64,000 bases of DNA from Capra hircus (GCF_001704415.2 NC_030836.1:23968001-24032000), one strand, 5' to 3'. Shown: positions 10,323-20,698, counted from the stretch's first letter. Program-made: numbers and translations. The notes: generated from the sequence alone by a model not told the origin.

Positions 10323-10490
10323 TTTAAGAGTCGCGAGCTCTGAAACTGTTGTGGCCTGCTGGGTGGCGCGGGGCTTCTGCGCGTCACTGCACTCCCGCGC
10401 TCCGCCACGAGGTGGACGCAAAACAGGTTACGCAAAGAGGACTGTGGGAGCAAGGGGTTGCCGAGAGCGTGCGCGCGCCACTCCTTAGCT
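9530..10490. other. CpG-rich island over the retrogene
   Basis: CpG dinucleotides are frequent across the CDS and leader (for example 'cgtcgacgccatagcgacc' near 9570 and 'gcgtgcgcgcgcc' near 10470), while the surrounding 50 kb is CpG-poor. This is seen by eye, not calculated. It suggests that the copy is young, unmethylated in the germline, or under selection. Confidence 0.7.
10155..10206 (-). repeat. In-frame GGC/GCA triplet tract (Gly/Ser-rich)
   Basis: A stretch of 'gctgccgctgccgctgccg' and 'ccgccgcctccgcctcc' encodes a run of seven glycines followed by alternating Ser and Gly on the minus strand. The human protein, as I recall it, has a shorter GESGSSSDEG-like segment here, so this tract probably accounts for the longer protein. 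Confidence 0.75.
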
Positions 10491-10497
10491 ACATTTT
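10485..10497. repeat. Target-site duplication, 5' copy of the retrogene
   Basis: TTAGCTACATTTT lies at the edge of the GC-rich leader. It pairs with 9208-9220 (11 of 13 identical) and abuts AAA, giving the minus-strand TTTAAAATG nick-site context. Confidence 0.6.
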
Positions 10498-10500
10498 AAA

Positions 10501-10560
10501 AGACCACCCCCCCCCCGCCCCCCAATAAGGTCACGCTCACAGGTCCCAGCGGCTAGGGTA
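10501..10560. promoter_or_regulatory. Possible promoter: C-tract, CCAAT, AAGGTCA
   Basis: Just upstream of the retrogene leader are a C-rich run (10505-10523, GC-box-like), CCAAT at 10522-10526 and AAGGTCA at 10527-10533 (a nuclear-receptor/ERR half-site). They lie outside the proposed target-site duplication, so they would be host DNA recruited as a promoter. No activity can be shown from sequence. Confidence 0.25.
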
Positions 10561-10562
10561 TG

Positions 10563-10593
<31 letters not shown>

Positions 10594-10598
10594 TTTTG
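10560..10598. repeat. (TA)n-(T)n microsatellite
   Basis: An alternating TATATA run is followed directly by about 13 T. Confidence 0.95.
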
Positions 10599-10856
10599 AG
10601 CCACCGTTCAACCTACTGCAAATGGCAGACAAAACAGATGTTAGCCAAATTTTAATCTAAAGATTGATAAGCTCTGCATTTAGTAGATGAAGAAACTGGA
10701 AGTAGTGTGCAGAAAAGAGATAAAGATAGAAGAGGGCTTTTGGTTGAAGCTCTTGCCAGAGGGGATGGTGGCATGGATCAAAGCAGTCATTGTAGGAAAG
10801 AGAAGGTAAAGCATATGAAAGATCTTATAAAAGAACTATCTACCTTGGTTTATTTG
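10599..10856. other. Unassigned non-coding DNA
   Basis: This is where NDUFA1 exon 1 would be expected if the locus were the ancestral X-linked RNF113A locus. I find no reading frame resembling the NDUFA1 N-terminus. Confidence 0.5.
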
Positions 10857-10968
10857 GGAGAAGGAAAGGGCAACCTACTCCAGTATTCTTGCCTGGAGAA
10901 TTCCATGGACAGAGGTGCCTGGCAGGCTACTGTTCAAAAAGTCAGACATGACTGAGCAACTAATACTT
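10857..10968 (+). mobile_element. Bov-tA SINE, 3' part
   Basis: From GGAGAAGGAAAGGGCAACC through GACATGACTGAGCAACTAA. The tRNA-like head is missing and part of the body is diverged. Confidence 0.85.
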
Positions 10969-11009
10969 TGGTTTATTTGAAGTTCCCTGTGACAATAGAG
11001 AAAGAGAAT

Positions 11010-11150
11010 AGGATTTCAAGTTATAAGACCCAGGTGTAAGCCTCAGCTTGTACACTGACTAGCTGTGTATATTTGGTCCATTCCTTAGTTTTAGTCTCTG
11101 CAGTTATAAACTATGAGTAATGGCAAAACCAGCTTACTGCACAGGCTTAT
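11010..11150 (+). repeat. MIR fragment
   Basis: CTAGCTGTGTATATTTGGTCC and CTTAGTTTTAGTCTCTGCAG follow the MIR core order. The copy is diverged. Confidence 0.5.
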
Positions 11151-11244
11151 GTGCAAGTTTGTTTTTATTTTTTTATGTGAAAGATTTATTCAAAGTTCAA
11201 ATTAGACCCTATATGGGAAGGTAGTCTAAGCTGCTAGTTAAATG

Positions 11245-11470
11245 TACAGGCCATGGTATTGGTCCACTGGGTTTAAAATCCCCACTCTGCCACCAGCTAT
11301 GAAAATGACCCTGGGCGAGTTCCTTACCTTCTTTTCCTTGGTTTTCCCAGCTGTAAAGTGTGGATGACAGTAGTTAGCTAACTCATGAAGCTTTTGTTGG
11401 AGGATTAAAATGAGATGATCCAAATAAAGCACTCAGTATATAGCATATAGTAACCCCTGAATAAATATTA
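11245..11470 (+). repeat. MIR
   Basis: A nearly complete MIR: CTGCCACCAGCTATG, CCTGGGCGAGTTCCTTACC, AGCTGTAAAGTGTGGATGA, AGCACTCAGTATATAGC and AATAAATATTACC occur in consensus order. Confidence 0.8.
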
Positions 11471-11854
11471 CCTTGTTATGGAAAAGATCTTTGTCAACAT
11501 CTAAGTACTACAGCAGTGACTTGTAGTTTTGGCTATAGATGAGTATCTCTTAAAACTTCTGAAAAATAAAGATGCTTGGGCTTTGCCCTAGACCTATTGA
11601 ATTGGGATCAGTAGTTTTTAAAGATCCTTTGATGATTGTGCTGCACCCAGAAGAAATTCATCTTGCCTAGACATGTTATTAGGATCCATTTCATAACAAT
11701 ATCCATTAAGAGAAAAAGCATAATCTTCATCATATTGAGAATATATAGTGGTTGGAACCAACCTAGGCTTCACTTCCTTTTGTAAAAGTACTTTTATAAC
11801 ATTTAACAATATGCTAAGGACCATTAGCTCATTTAATACCTGCAATATGCTTCT

Positions 11855-12000
11855 GAAGCACGAGTTATTATACACAAGGAAACTGAGGCACAGAGAGATT
11901 AAGCAAATAACCGAAAGTCACACAGTTAGACAGTAGTAGAGCCATCATTGGAACTGTAGTCTTGTGGCTCAGACAATTATAGCAGACAGATTCTCTCAAA
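11855..12000 (-). repeat. MIR, antisense
   Basis: AAGGAAACTGAGGCACAGAG, AAGTCACACAGTTAGACAG and AGAGCCATCATTGGAACT match the reverse complement of MIR. Confidence 0.75.
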
Positions 12001-12004
12001 GCTA

Positions 12005-12210
12005 TGGTGTCTCTCAAATTATGTAACTTCTCTGCATCTCAGTTTTCTTATCTGTGAATGACAATTATAACACTACTTACTTCCTAGGAGACTTGTGAAA
12101 ATGAAGCAAGACGCTGCCTTAAAACATGCAGCAATGTATTTAGTGTTTATTGCTTAACTATTAAGCACTAAATAAAATTCAGTCATTATTATTAATAATT
12201 TTCATATCAT
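12005..12210 (+). repeat. MIR-like fragment
   Basis: TAACTTCTCTGCATCTCAG, TTTTCTTATCTGTGAATGAC and the following AATTATAACACTACTTAC follow the MIR core and tail. It is head-to-head with the antisense MIR just upstream. Confidence 0.6.
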
Positions 12211-12723
12211 CATTATTCAGTTTCATGGAAATATAATGCAGGTTCCAGCTAAAGTTTAATAATCTGAAACATCTGAGCCTGTTTAGCCAACTGCTGGGGC
12301 AGGACAGCTCGTTTAAGGCAATGTAGAATCTATCACTTGCATTTTTACCTCCTGAGCCTCTATTGCTTTCCAGTGCTCACATGTCAGAGTCCAGTGATGC
12401 AGGGGAACATGAAAGGGGGACTTGAAAAGTAGTACCAGTGAACCAGTGAAAACTGCAAGACTTTGATGAATAAGCAGCACTACCTCAGGGGGCCTTTTAA
12501 GGACAAGTAGATGGACTGCCCTCTTCCAAAGACAGCTTCCTGCAGCTTTAAATTTTTTTAAGGAAATCAGAGCCTTGACCCAAGGATGAGAGAGAGAGAA
12601 GGCAGTCCTGCCAGATAACACAAGTCACACATGCTTCCAAAAAACACATAAGTTCATTTTACAGGTTGTATGAATCTCCAGGAATAAGAGCTGGAGGAAA
12701 TTCAAACTGGTTAGGTAAATTAC

Positions 12724-12999
12724 TGGAGAAGGCAATGGCAACCCAGTCCAGTACTGTTGCCTGGAAAATCCCATGGACGGAGGAGCCTGGTAAGCTGCAG
12801 TCCATAGGGTCGCTAGGAGTCGGACACAACTGAGCGACTTCACTTTCACTTTTCACTTTCATGCATTGGAGAGGGAAATGGCAACCCACTCCAGTGTTCT
12901 TGCCTGGAGAATCCCAGGGACAGGGAAGCCTAGTGGGCTGCCGTCTATGGGGTCACACACACTCGGACACAACTGAAGTGACTTAGCAGTAGCAGCAGA
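12724..12999 (+). mobile_element. Bov-A2 SINE dimer
   Basis: Two Bov-A monomers in tandem: 12724-12850 ends GACTTCACTTTCACTTTTCA, and the second (about 12868-12999) ends in AGCAGTAGCAGCAG. TAAATTAC occurs at 12716-12723 and 13000-13007, a likely 8-bp target-site duplication. Confidence 0.92.
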
Positions 13000-13199
13000 T
13001 AAATTACAGCCTACCTGGTTAGGTAAAACCAGGTTACACAATATTTTACAATTCCTGACACAAGCACTGATTAGTGTAACATGGAAAGATGGACGGAAAA
13101 GAGTTTAATCTCTAAGAGTGTGTGTGTTGAATTTTTTAAGATTGTTTCTCTTCTCAACTCCTGGAAGCATCAGCACTTTGGATTAGTTTCCATGACAAA

Positions 13200-13214
13200 G
13201 CACAAGAGGGCGCC
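13200..13214 (+). promoter_or_regulatory. Candidate CTCF site
   Basis: GCACAAGAGGGCGCC fits the CTCF core in about 13 of 15 positions. Predicted by eye only. Confidence 0.3.
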
Positions 13215-13639
13215 AGAGAAGGTGGAAATTTTTCTTTTCCAGGGACCCGCTTCAGTGTTAGAAAGTCCTTTCTGATCTCAATATAGGGGTGTTTACTATT
13301 AGTTCTTTTCGAGTTTTTTAAAATGAAATAACTATGTGCCTAAGCTTGTTGGCTAATACTTTTGATCAAGGTGAGTAGATAGCAATTGCAAAGCTAAAAT
13401 ACTTAAGGAGAAAGCAGAGAGTAAAGAATATTGCTAATGCTGAATCAGTTCAGTTGTGAAATATTTATTAGTTGCTTTCTGTGTGCACGCTGGTTAGATG
13501 CTTTGGGTGCCAAGATAAATGAGCCCACAATTTTTCATTGAATTTATTAGTCACATGAGAAGTCAAAATTATCTATAATACTTTACTTTTTCTTATTTGA
13601 AACTCTATCCTCTTCACCTATTAATTTCTTCAGAAGGAT
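13215..13639. other. Unassigned non-coding DNA
   Basis: No gene or clear repeat is seen in this stretch. Confidence 0.45.
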
Positions 13640-13870
13640 TCGGTGTAATGGTTAAGTGCAAAGGTTCTAAAGTAAAACAGTTTTTGCTCTTTCCAGCTGT
13701 TAACCTCCCTGTGTCCCAGTTTCCTCACTTGTAAAATGAGATGGTTATATCACCTACCTCATTGAGTGCTGTGAACATTAAATAATATAATCCGTTCAAA
13801 GTGCTTGGAACCATGTCATATTTAAGAGCTCGATATTTATGAATTTTTATTCAGATATTACTTGTTCTTG
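13640..13870 (+). repeat. MIR
   Basis: GTGTCCCAGTTTCCTCACTTG, TAAAATGAGATGG, CACCTACCTCATTGAGTGC and GTGCTTGGAACCATG occur in MIR order. Confidence 0.75.
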
Positions 13871-14079
13871 GGAACACAGCTGAAATAATAGACAGAATGA
13901 TTGGGTCCAAAGGCATTGTCTGATATAACTATGTGGACCAGTAACTTTTTTATTTCTATCACCTGCAACAGAAAGCATCCTGACTGACACAGCAGTTATA
14001 TTTAATTTCTTGATTTGTGTTAGTTACTGTGCTAAATTTTCTATATCTTATCTATCCTTTTAGTTTTCATAGTAGCTCT

Positions 14080-14220
14080 ATGAGGTAGAGATACGATAGG
14101 TACTAATATTATTTCATTTTACAGATGAGAAAACAGTAAAAACCACTGAGTAACACATCTCAGATCATACAAATAAAGACAGGAATCAAGATCTGAATCC
14201 ATTTCCAGTCTTACTCTTAT
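14080..14220 (-). repeat. MIR fragment, antisense
   Basis: CTATGAGGTAGAGATACG, then ATTTTACAGATGAGAAAACAG, match reverse-complement MIR. Confidence 0.6.
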
Positions 14221-14419
14221 CATAAAACTGATATTCCCCCAAATGACACAAATATCCTCTGGTATAACACATGTTAAAAAGTTTGATCTCAATCACTTGT
14301 GGTTCCATGTAAGAGCAACATACTTCCTTGAACTTTCAGTGACTTCTCCTTTTCCTGAGTATTGGCCGTGGTCACTATGAAAAGCCATCTGATTTATCCC
14401 TCAAATACCTACTCTGCTG

Positions 14420-14560
14420 TATACTACTTACTGTCTTGCTAGAATGAACAGTCTATGAAGTCGGACTTTGTTTTGCTCACTGTTATATCCCCTACACCTA
14501 GGATGGTACCTGACACAGCACAGATGCTAAATAAATATTTCCTGAATGAATGAACAAACA
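14420..14560 (+). repeat. L2 3' end
   Basis: CTATGAAGTCGGACTTTGTT, TATCCCCTACACCTAGGATG, CCTGACACAGCACAGATGC and TAAATAAATATTTCCTGAATG follow the L2 3'-end consensus. Confidence 0.75.
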
Positions 14561-14914
14561 AATGTGGGTTGGCTTTCCTTGATCATATTGCACAACTTGG
14601 AGAGCGGAATGTTTGAGAACATTACACACTTGGTAGCCCTGGTCAAAAATCCTTCTGTGTTTTTCTATATTGTCATATCATAGGAGCTAAACACACATAC
14701 ACACACAGAAATTGACTGATAGATATATCAACTCTACCCTAAAAACAAGCTCAGTTCCCTCAGATTCCACAGCAAAATTCTGTGAACACCTGGTTAGTAC
14801 ATTGAAACTGAGTGTAAAAGTTCCTAAACTCTGTTATAGGCTCCGTCCCTAAGGGCAAGGCAAGGTCTACATTCTTGCCACTATTGTAATGGAATTGGCC
14901 CCAGTATACAGCCT

Positions 14915-15037
14915 AAAGAAGGAAACAGACACCCACTCCAGTATTCATGCCTGGAAAATTCCATGGACGAGGAGCCTGGTGGGCTACAGTCCATGGGGTC
15001 GCAGAGAGTTGGATGCAACTGAGCATGCACACACAGA
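14915..15037 (+). mobile_element. Bov-A/Bov-tA SINE fragment
   Basis: From AGAAGGAAACAGACACCCACTC through AGTTGGATGCAACTGAGCATGC. It lacks the tRNA-like head. Confidence 0.85.
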
Positions 15038-15049
15038 ACCTAAAAGATC

Positions 15050-15200
15050 TGGGGTCTCTAACTTGTCCACTAGCGAACCATGTGGCCTTGGACAAATCCT
15101 TTAGCTTCACTGAAACTTCATTTCCTCCCATGTAAAACAGAAATAATCTCCTAGCTTTTTGTGAGGATCAAATTACATGGTTATGAAAACACTAAAAAAT
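15050..15200 (+). repeat. MIR
   Basis: GAACCATGTGGCCTTGGAC, TTCATTTCCTCCCATG and TTTTGTGAGGATCAAATTAC match the MIR core order. Confidence 0.65.
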
Positions 15201-16028
15201 CAAGCAGGATATATAAGGGAGGACAAATTGAATTCATACCTTTCTAGGTAAAAAGTAAAAAAACCCTCATTTGGATGATTAAATTTCTTATATTGATGGG
15301 CTTGTGTGGGTAGCATGGGATTTGGCCAAAGACAAATTAGAAACAAGTTCTCAAAATATGATTTGGAAGAAACCAGTTTGGTTGAAATCAAACTGGCTCA
15401 GAGGACAATTAGGTCAAAATAATTGTTTGAGGAAAGCAAGTTTCTCAGTTATTATTTTTTTTTAATGGTTATTTTGGTTTACTTCGGGAGTCTTTTTACA
15501 TGTCAGCATTTTTATCAGTTTAAATTTCTCAGAGTTTTTTCTTTCTTTCTGTTTAAAGTCATTTTAAGGATGCCTTGAATTAGGTTTTTCACTGGTTTGA
15601 TCATTTGTCAAATGTGTTTCCTCTCAGATCTGATAACATCGATTATTTATAACTGGGAATTCATGATTGACTAATTATAAAAATGAAATACTGGAACACA
15701 CACAATTTTGCAGCTCAATAGATATTGCAGTTTCTCTTTCGAACATTTGAGCTCTTAGAAACTGTCTGCTTTGGCGTCTTTTTATCTCTTTTATACAATT
15801 TAGTATTAAGAGAGAGCAATGAAGAGGAGAAAATCTTGAGTGCAGGGGAGGAAGTGTTCAGGATTCCAGTGTGGACAAAGACACCATTCTCTGCCAAGAG
15901 CCTTCATAAACCTTCATTTAAATTTAAAACAAGCGGGCAAACTCAACTGTTGAAGTGCTAGAGGGAAGATTGAGTGCAAAGAAGGCAGTGAGATTTTAAT
16001 CGCCTTGATGCTGTAAATGTGGTCAAAA
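15201..16028. other. Unassigned non-coding DNA
   Basis: AT-rich, with no supported gene. Two short open frames on opposite strands near 15715-15960 have no recognisable domain. Confidence 0.45.
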
Positions 16029-16043
16029 GCACAAGAGGGCAGT
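16029..16043 (+). promoter_or_regulatory. Candidate CTCF site
   Basis: GCACAAGAGGGCAGT shares the core GCACAAGAGGGC with the candidate at 13200, in the same orientation. Confidence 0.28.
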
Positions 16044-16988
16044 GCAGCGCTAAATATCTCAGCATCGACTGCTCGAAATGTACACTGACTTGCGTCTAAA
16101 CATGGGATTAAGCAAAGGAAAAAAGTCGAACTCATAGAAACAAGAAGTAAACAGGTGTTTATCAGGGGCTGGGAGGTTGGAGGGATGGGGAAGGGTACAA
16201 GCGTTCTGTAAAATGGATATTTTGGGAACACAGGAGTCTTGGGAGGATTCTCTAAGACAGTGTATGGGAAGCGCCTGGCACCTAAAAGCTGCAACATAAC
16301 TGGTAACTCTTATTATTGCCAAACATTAATTTCATAGTACCTACCATTTCTGAACAAGTCAAGTAACACACAATCTGATTACAACAGCCGATAGTTCACT
16401 TTTGTCCTCATCACGGGTGAAAATTATAATTAGTTTAGCCCTTCCACATTCATTCTCATGCTAAAAAAATCATCTAATGATGATAGAGATCAGTATAACT
16501 CATTCAAATATAGAAATCAGAGTTCTAACGGAGCCACAGCAGATAAAAATGTCCTATTGTGTATTAAGATGATGTTAAGGAAAAGTTTCTGAGTAGAACC
16601 CATCAAGCCAAGAATCTATAATCCAGTTTTTCTTATCAAATCCCAATACCTGATTCAATAACAATAGTCATGGTAATGACAATAGTCCTTATTTGTCCAG
16701 TCAATAAGACTGCTAAGCCTTAATTGATGAGAATTCACCTGGGCATCCAACAGTTATTCTGCAAATAATGTCAGTCATGATAAATCACTGTGCTATGGTT
16801 AAATCACTCAGCAAATAAATATTGGCTGGTAAGAGTATAGAGAAAAAAGCACCAAGGAATAGAAGGAGTCATGGAAGCTTCCTGGTTCATTAGAGATTAT
16901 CACATGAGATTCTAACATTTAATAGCAGTTCAGAAAGATTTCTACCATCACTGCTGACCTGGAAAAATCCAGTAGTCAATCCAGTTTC
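16044..16988. other. Unassigned non-coding DNA
   Basis: No gene or young repeat was recognised. The minus-strand frames at 15914-16322 show no domain. Confidence 0.4.
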
Positions 16989-17460
16989 ATGTGGAATATT
17001 ACTCAGCCATTAAAAAGAACAAGAGACTGTCATTTGCAGCAACATGGATGGACCTAGAGATTGTGATACTGAGCAGAGTAAATCAGAAACAGAAAGACGA
17101 ATACCATACACTATCACTTATATATAGACTCAAAAAGGAGTACAAATGAACTTATTTACAAAATAGAAGTAGAGTCACAGATGTAGAAAACAAACTTATG
17201 GTTACTGAAGGATAATGAGGGGAGGGATACATTGGGAGATTGGGACTGACGTATACACACTGCTATATATAAAACAGATAACTAGTAAGAACATACTGTA
17301 TAGCACAGGGAACTATACTCCATACTCTGCAATGGGCTATTATGGGAAAAGAATCTTTAAAAAGAGAGTATATGTGTATATGTATAACTGATTCACTTTG
17401 CATACACTTGAAATCAACACAACATTGTAAATCAATTCTATTGCAATAAAATTTTTTTTT
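16989..17460 (+). mobile_element. L1 3' end (ruminant L1)
   Basis: Contains GGAATATTACTCAGCCATTA, CATTTGCAGCAACATGGATG, GTACACACTGCTATATATAA-like and CTGTATAGCACAGGGAACTA segments, ending CAATAAAATTTTTTTT. This is the end of ORF2 plus the 3' UTR, truncated at the 5' side. Confidence 0.92.
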
Positions 17461-17553
17461 CAAATTTCAGAAAGTACAGTTGGACCCAAAGACTGGATAA
17501 ATACTCCAGACAGTAATTAGTGAGGTGGTATATACAGAATATAGAAAACACCT

Positions 17554-17766
17554 GTGTATGGGTGTTGAGTTGCTCAGTCATGTCCAACTCTTTGCGACTC
17601 CATGAAGTGTAGCCCACCAGGCTCCTCTGTTCATGGAACTTTCCAGGCAAGAATACTGAAGTGGGTAGCCATTTCCTACTCCAGGGGATCTTCCTGACCC
17701 AGGGATGGCACTTGTGTCTCCTGCATTGGAAAGCAGATTCTTTACCACTAGGCCACCAGGAAGCCC
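17554..17766 (-). mobile_element. Bov-tA SINE with target-site duplication
   Basis: A complete antisense Bov-tA from TTGCTCAGTCATGTCC to CCACCAGGAAGCCC. AGAAAACACCT flanks it exactly at 17543-17553 and 17767-17777 (11-bp duplication). Confidence 0.95.
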
Positions 17767-17777
17767 AGAAAACACCT

Positions 17778-18143
17778 TAGCTGGAAATTATTCATGTCCA
17801 TTCAAGCTGGATTTTCCTTAAATTGTTACTTTTACATTTGGTTACTATTTCTTTCTCAGGGAAATATGTGTACCTTTTTGAACATGGAGGCTGAACTAGC
17901 CTGAATAGCTCCTGGAAAAGTTTTTTGTATAAATGAAAGTGAACTCATTAAAAAAAAAAGGGGGGAGTGAATTCATTTGGGAATTGAAAAGTGGAAAGAC
18001 CCAGGTTTACTTTCAAATTGTATATAAACAAAAAGAAGAGAGTGAAGTTAGCTGATAATATTTTAAATTTCTTTTGTTAATCTGAAATAATCTATGTATG
18101 TGTATTAAAAATCTTTTAAATTAAAAGACAGAATTCTGTTTTA
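17778..18143. other. Unassigned non-coding DNA
   Basis: AT-rich spacer with a short A/G homopolymer near 17950. Nothing else seen. Confidence 0.45.
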
Positions 18144-18362
18144 TGGAGTTTCCCAGGTGGCTCAGTAGTAAAGAATCTGCCTGCCAGTGGAGGAGATGCT
18201 AGAGATGCAGGTTCAATCCCTGGGTCAGGAAATCCCCTGGAGTAGGAAATGGCAACCCACTCCAGTATTCTTGCCTGGTAAAGTCCCTAGACAGAGGAGG
18301 AGCCTGGCGGGCTACAGTCCATGGGGTCACAAAGAGTTGGACACCACTGAGTGAGTGAGCAG
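18144..18362 (+). mobile_element. Bov-tA SINE
   Basis: Head GGAGTTTCCCAGGTGGCTCAG, tRNA B-box-like GTTCAATCCCTGGGTCAGG, body and end CACCACTGAGTGAGTGAGC. Nearly full length. Confidence 0.93.
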
Positions 18363-19479
18363 GGTTAACATTTTGCTTCATATTCTCTTTGGTACAAATC
18401 TAGCTATATGTAAAGAAATGAAATTAAATGAAAACATAGTAATTACATTTTAAAATAAACATGTGCTTGTTGTGTTAAAATAATTACATATGCTGATTAA
18501 GAAAAAACATCCAAAATACAAGTATGTATTCAAAGATAATGTATTTTGGTAATAGTTTCACTACGCAAACACAATACAAAATAACCCTCATATCTCCACT
18601 CTGAAGATGATTCACCATCTTCTCCAGTAACTTCAAATCCATCTGCTACAATTAGCTCTGCTTGTTAAAAGATTATCCTTCTGTTTTCTAATATGCTACA
18701 AAAATGGGATATCAAAATTACTGCCTTAAATGTATTGTGCTTTTGTAAGGAAATGCATGCTATAACTATCGAACTTGCAAGGACTGTTATATAGGATTAT
18801 ACAACAAAAAACAAAACTGTGCTCTTTGTAGGAAAACTAGTGATTTAAATCAAACCTACTCAAATTCAAAGAGAGGCACGGTTATCAGTTGGATAACTGT
18901 GGTTAGTGGCCACAAGATGAATGACTTCATCTGCAAACCAAATTCCTCAGTTTAATATTGGATGGCCTTTTCCCTTGAAATTGCTTGGAGGGGATCACAC
19001 ACTTACTACAGAGCCAGCATGAATTCATTTGGTTGGTATTACTCTCTTTTTCCAAGATAAGATGGACTGCATGAGAACATTTGTTCCTTCTATAGTCATG
19101 GTTCAAAAGTGGACCTGATTGTTAGTAAAACCTGCCAGTTGTCAGAAACAGATGCTTTAATACGGGTAAGTTATTCTTAACAGTGTAATCAAAACTCTTG
19201 GAATGATGATCTGCCCTTGAAATATGGATTCTCAAATTTAAGAGCTGAAGGAGCCTTTAAGTCATTTAGCTCTTCCTGTAGCCTCTGTTCGGATTAGGCT
19301 GGAGAGTCTTATGATTTGTAAAACTCTCTAAGGATGAAGATTCTATTCCTATCTTACTAATTGATTCTAAGTGATTTTTAACACAGATGTCTAAGTCCTT
19401 TCCTAGAGTCTAAAGTGAAACTGATATTTTGTGGTCCCCATAAATTTCCAAATGTATATGCCATGCTATTGTAGAAAGA
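18363..19479. other. Unassigned non-coding DNA
   Basis: No coding frame of interest and no repeat recognised in 1.1 kb of AT-rich sequence. Confidence 0.45.
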
Positions 19480-19660
19480 GTATTGGACTTGGAATAAAAA
19501 AAACCTGGACCTGACACTCCTGATTTTATCTTCGGCAAGTCCTTTATCCTTTCTGGGGTTCAGTTTCCTCATCTGCAAAGATAATAATTCTTACCTGTCT
19601 CAAAGGAGGTTGGAAGGATCAAATAAGCTAAGACATATAAAAACATGAAATAATTATAAA
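19480..19660 (+). repeat. MIR
   Basis: GAGTATTGGACTTGGAAT, CGGCAAGTCCTTTATCC, CAGTTTCCTCATCTGCAAAG and GGAAGGATCAAATAAGC follow the consensus. Confidence 0.75.
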
Positions 19661-20004
19661 ACTGCAGATTTTATCTTATGTCTTATGATAATTAGGAAGT
19701 TCAGAAAGAAATAAAGATTTAGGGTTTAGATCTTAAATACCTATGCTATTAGGAATCTTGGTTATGTCAGTTCTCAGGCTACCCTAGACATACCACTCTC
19801 TTAGGGGCCTGACCACAGGCTCAAAATCTACAAAATTTCAGCATCCATTGCTCTCAGACTCTTCTCAAACAGTTTACAAACTGCAAGTCATCATACACAT
19901 TAAGCTGTTACAAAAAAGCCAGAGTCACCTGTTTCAGAAAAGCCTGCGGTTAGATTGTCTAATAAGAGCTGGGCTGAGTTTTTTCTTGGAACCCTTAAGG
20001 TTTG
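19661..20004. other. Unassigned non-coding DNA
   Basis: No feature recognised. Confidence 0.4.
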
Positions 20005-20200
20005 CTGTTGTTCAGTTGCTAAGTCATGTCCGACTCTTTGTGAACTCATGGACTGTAGCCCACCAGGCTCTCTGTCCATGGGGATTTTCCAGGAGAATAC
20101 TGGAATCGCTTGCCACTTCCTTCTCCAAGGGATCATGGATCAAATTTGTGTCTCCTGCTCTGGCAGGCAGCTTCTTTACCACCAAGCCACCAGGGAAGCT
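20005..20200 (-). mobile_element. Bov-tA SINE
   Basis: Antisense copy from GTTGTTCAGTTGCTAAGTC to CCACCAGGGAAGCT, with a small internal deletion around the GGATCATGGATC segment. Confidence 0.93.
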
Positions 20201-20698
20201 CATAAAGTTTATCCTTTATGACTCGGTCTAGTTACTGAGGAACTCAGCTGTTCAGAGAATCACACGATCCTAACATACTCGCTAGTGTCTCCATTCTGAC
20301 AAGCAAAGTAGCAAGAAAAGTATCTGCTATTTGCATAGTTGCTTTACAGTTCTCTAAGCTCTTCTATATATTACAAACCAAATATATAATGACTTTCATC
20401 ATGGCAGTAATCTCAGGCATTTGAAAGGTGGCAACAAAAAGGAAACAATGAAAGATCATGAATTAAATCACTTAAATATCTTAAAACTATAAAATAAATA
20501 TACAGATGTATGAGCTGTGGTACTACCATCCATCAGAATGTAAATCTGTGCCATTCATACAAAGGATTTGTGCCCACTCAGCATTTATTTTCTTTCTTTT
20601 TCCCCATTCTTAACTTTTTTTCCGGAAAATATCACTTGTTGTCCAGAATATTTGGTTATCCAAAAAGTTTGTTTGGGTTTTTCCTTAAGATATTACAA

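Larger units (their letters stand above)
9221..10484 (-). mobile_element. RNF113A retrocopy unit (processed insertion)
   Basis: The unit runs on the minus strand from a GC-rich 5' leader (about 160 nt), through an intact CDS and a short 3' UTR (about 43 nt), to an A9 run (plus-strand T9 at 9221-9229). It is bounded by the direct repeats at 9208-9220 and 10485-10497. On the minus strand the 5' flank reads TTTAAAATGTAGC, a good match to the L1-endonuclease nick site TTT/AAAA. RNF113A itself is intronless in mammals, so intron loss cannot be used as proof. The evidence is the duplication, the A-tail and the missing NDUFA1 neighbour. The 3' UTR has no clear AATAAA. Confidence 0.65.

Noticed and set aside
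10323..10421. Thirty-three-residue N-terminal extension of the RNF113A-like protein
   Set aside because: The upstream in-frame stretch starts at a TTG and has no ATG. The family N-terminus begins at the ATG at 10322.
9365..10488. Several long open frames overlapping the RNF113A-like gene on both strands (for example 9365-9790 minus, 10111-10488 plus)
   Set aside because: They are out-of-frame or antisense readings of the GC-rich gene, without domains.
10599..10960. NDUFA1 exon 1 expected upstream of RNF113A
   Set aside because: No reading frame resembling the NDUFA1 N-terminus was seen. The plus-strand frame at 10707-10955 runs into a Bov-tA fragment.
17554..17766. tRNA-Glu-like sequences in the many SINE heads as possible tRNA genes
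   Set aside because: They are degenerate SINE heads without a complete cloverleaf and are flanked by SINE bodies and target duplications.
19900..20231. Open frames with peptides of the 'NPMDRGAWWATVHGVAKSQT' type, also at many other loci
   Set aside because: These are translations of Bov-tA/Bov-A SINEs, a known artefact in ruminant gene predictions.
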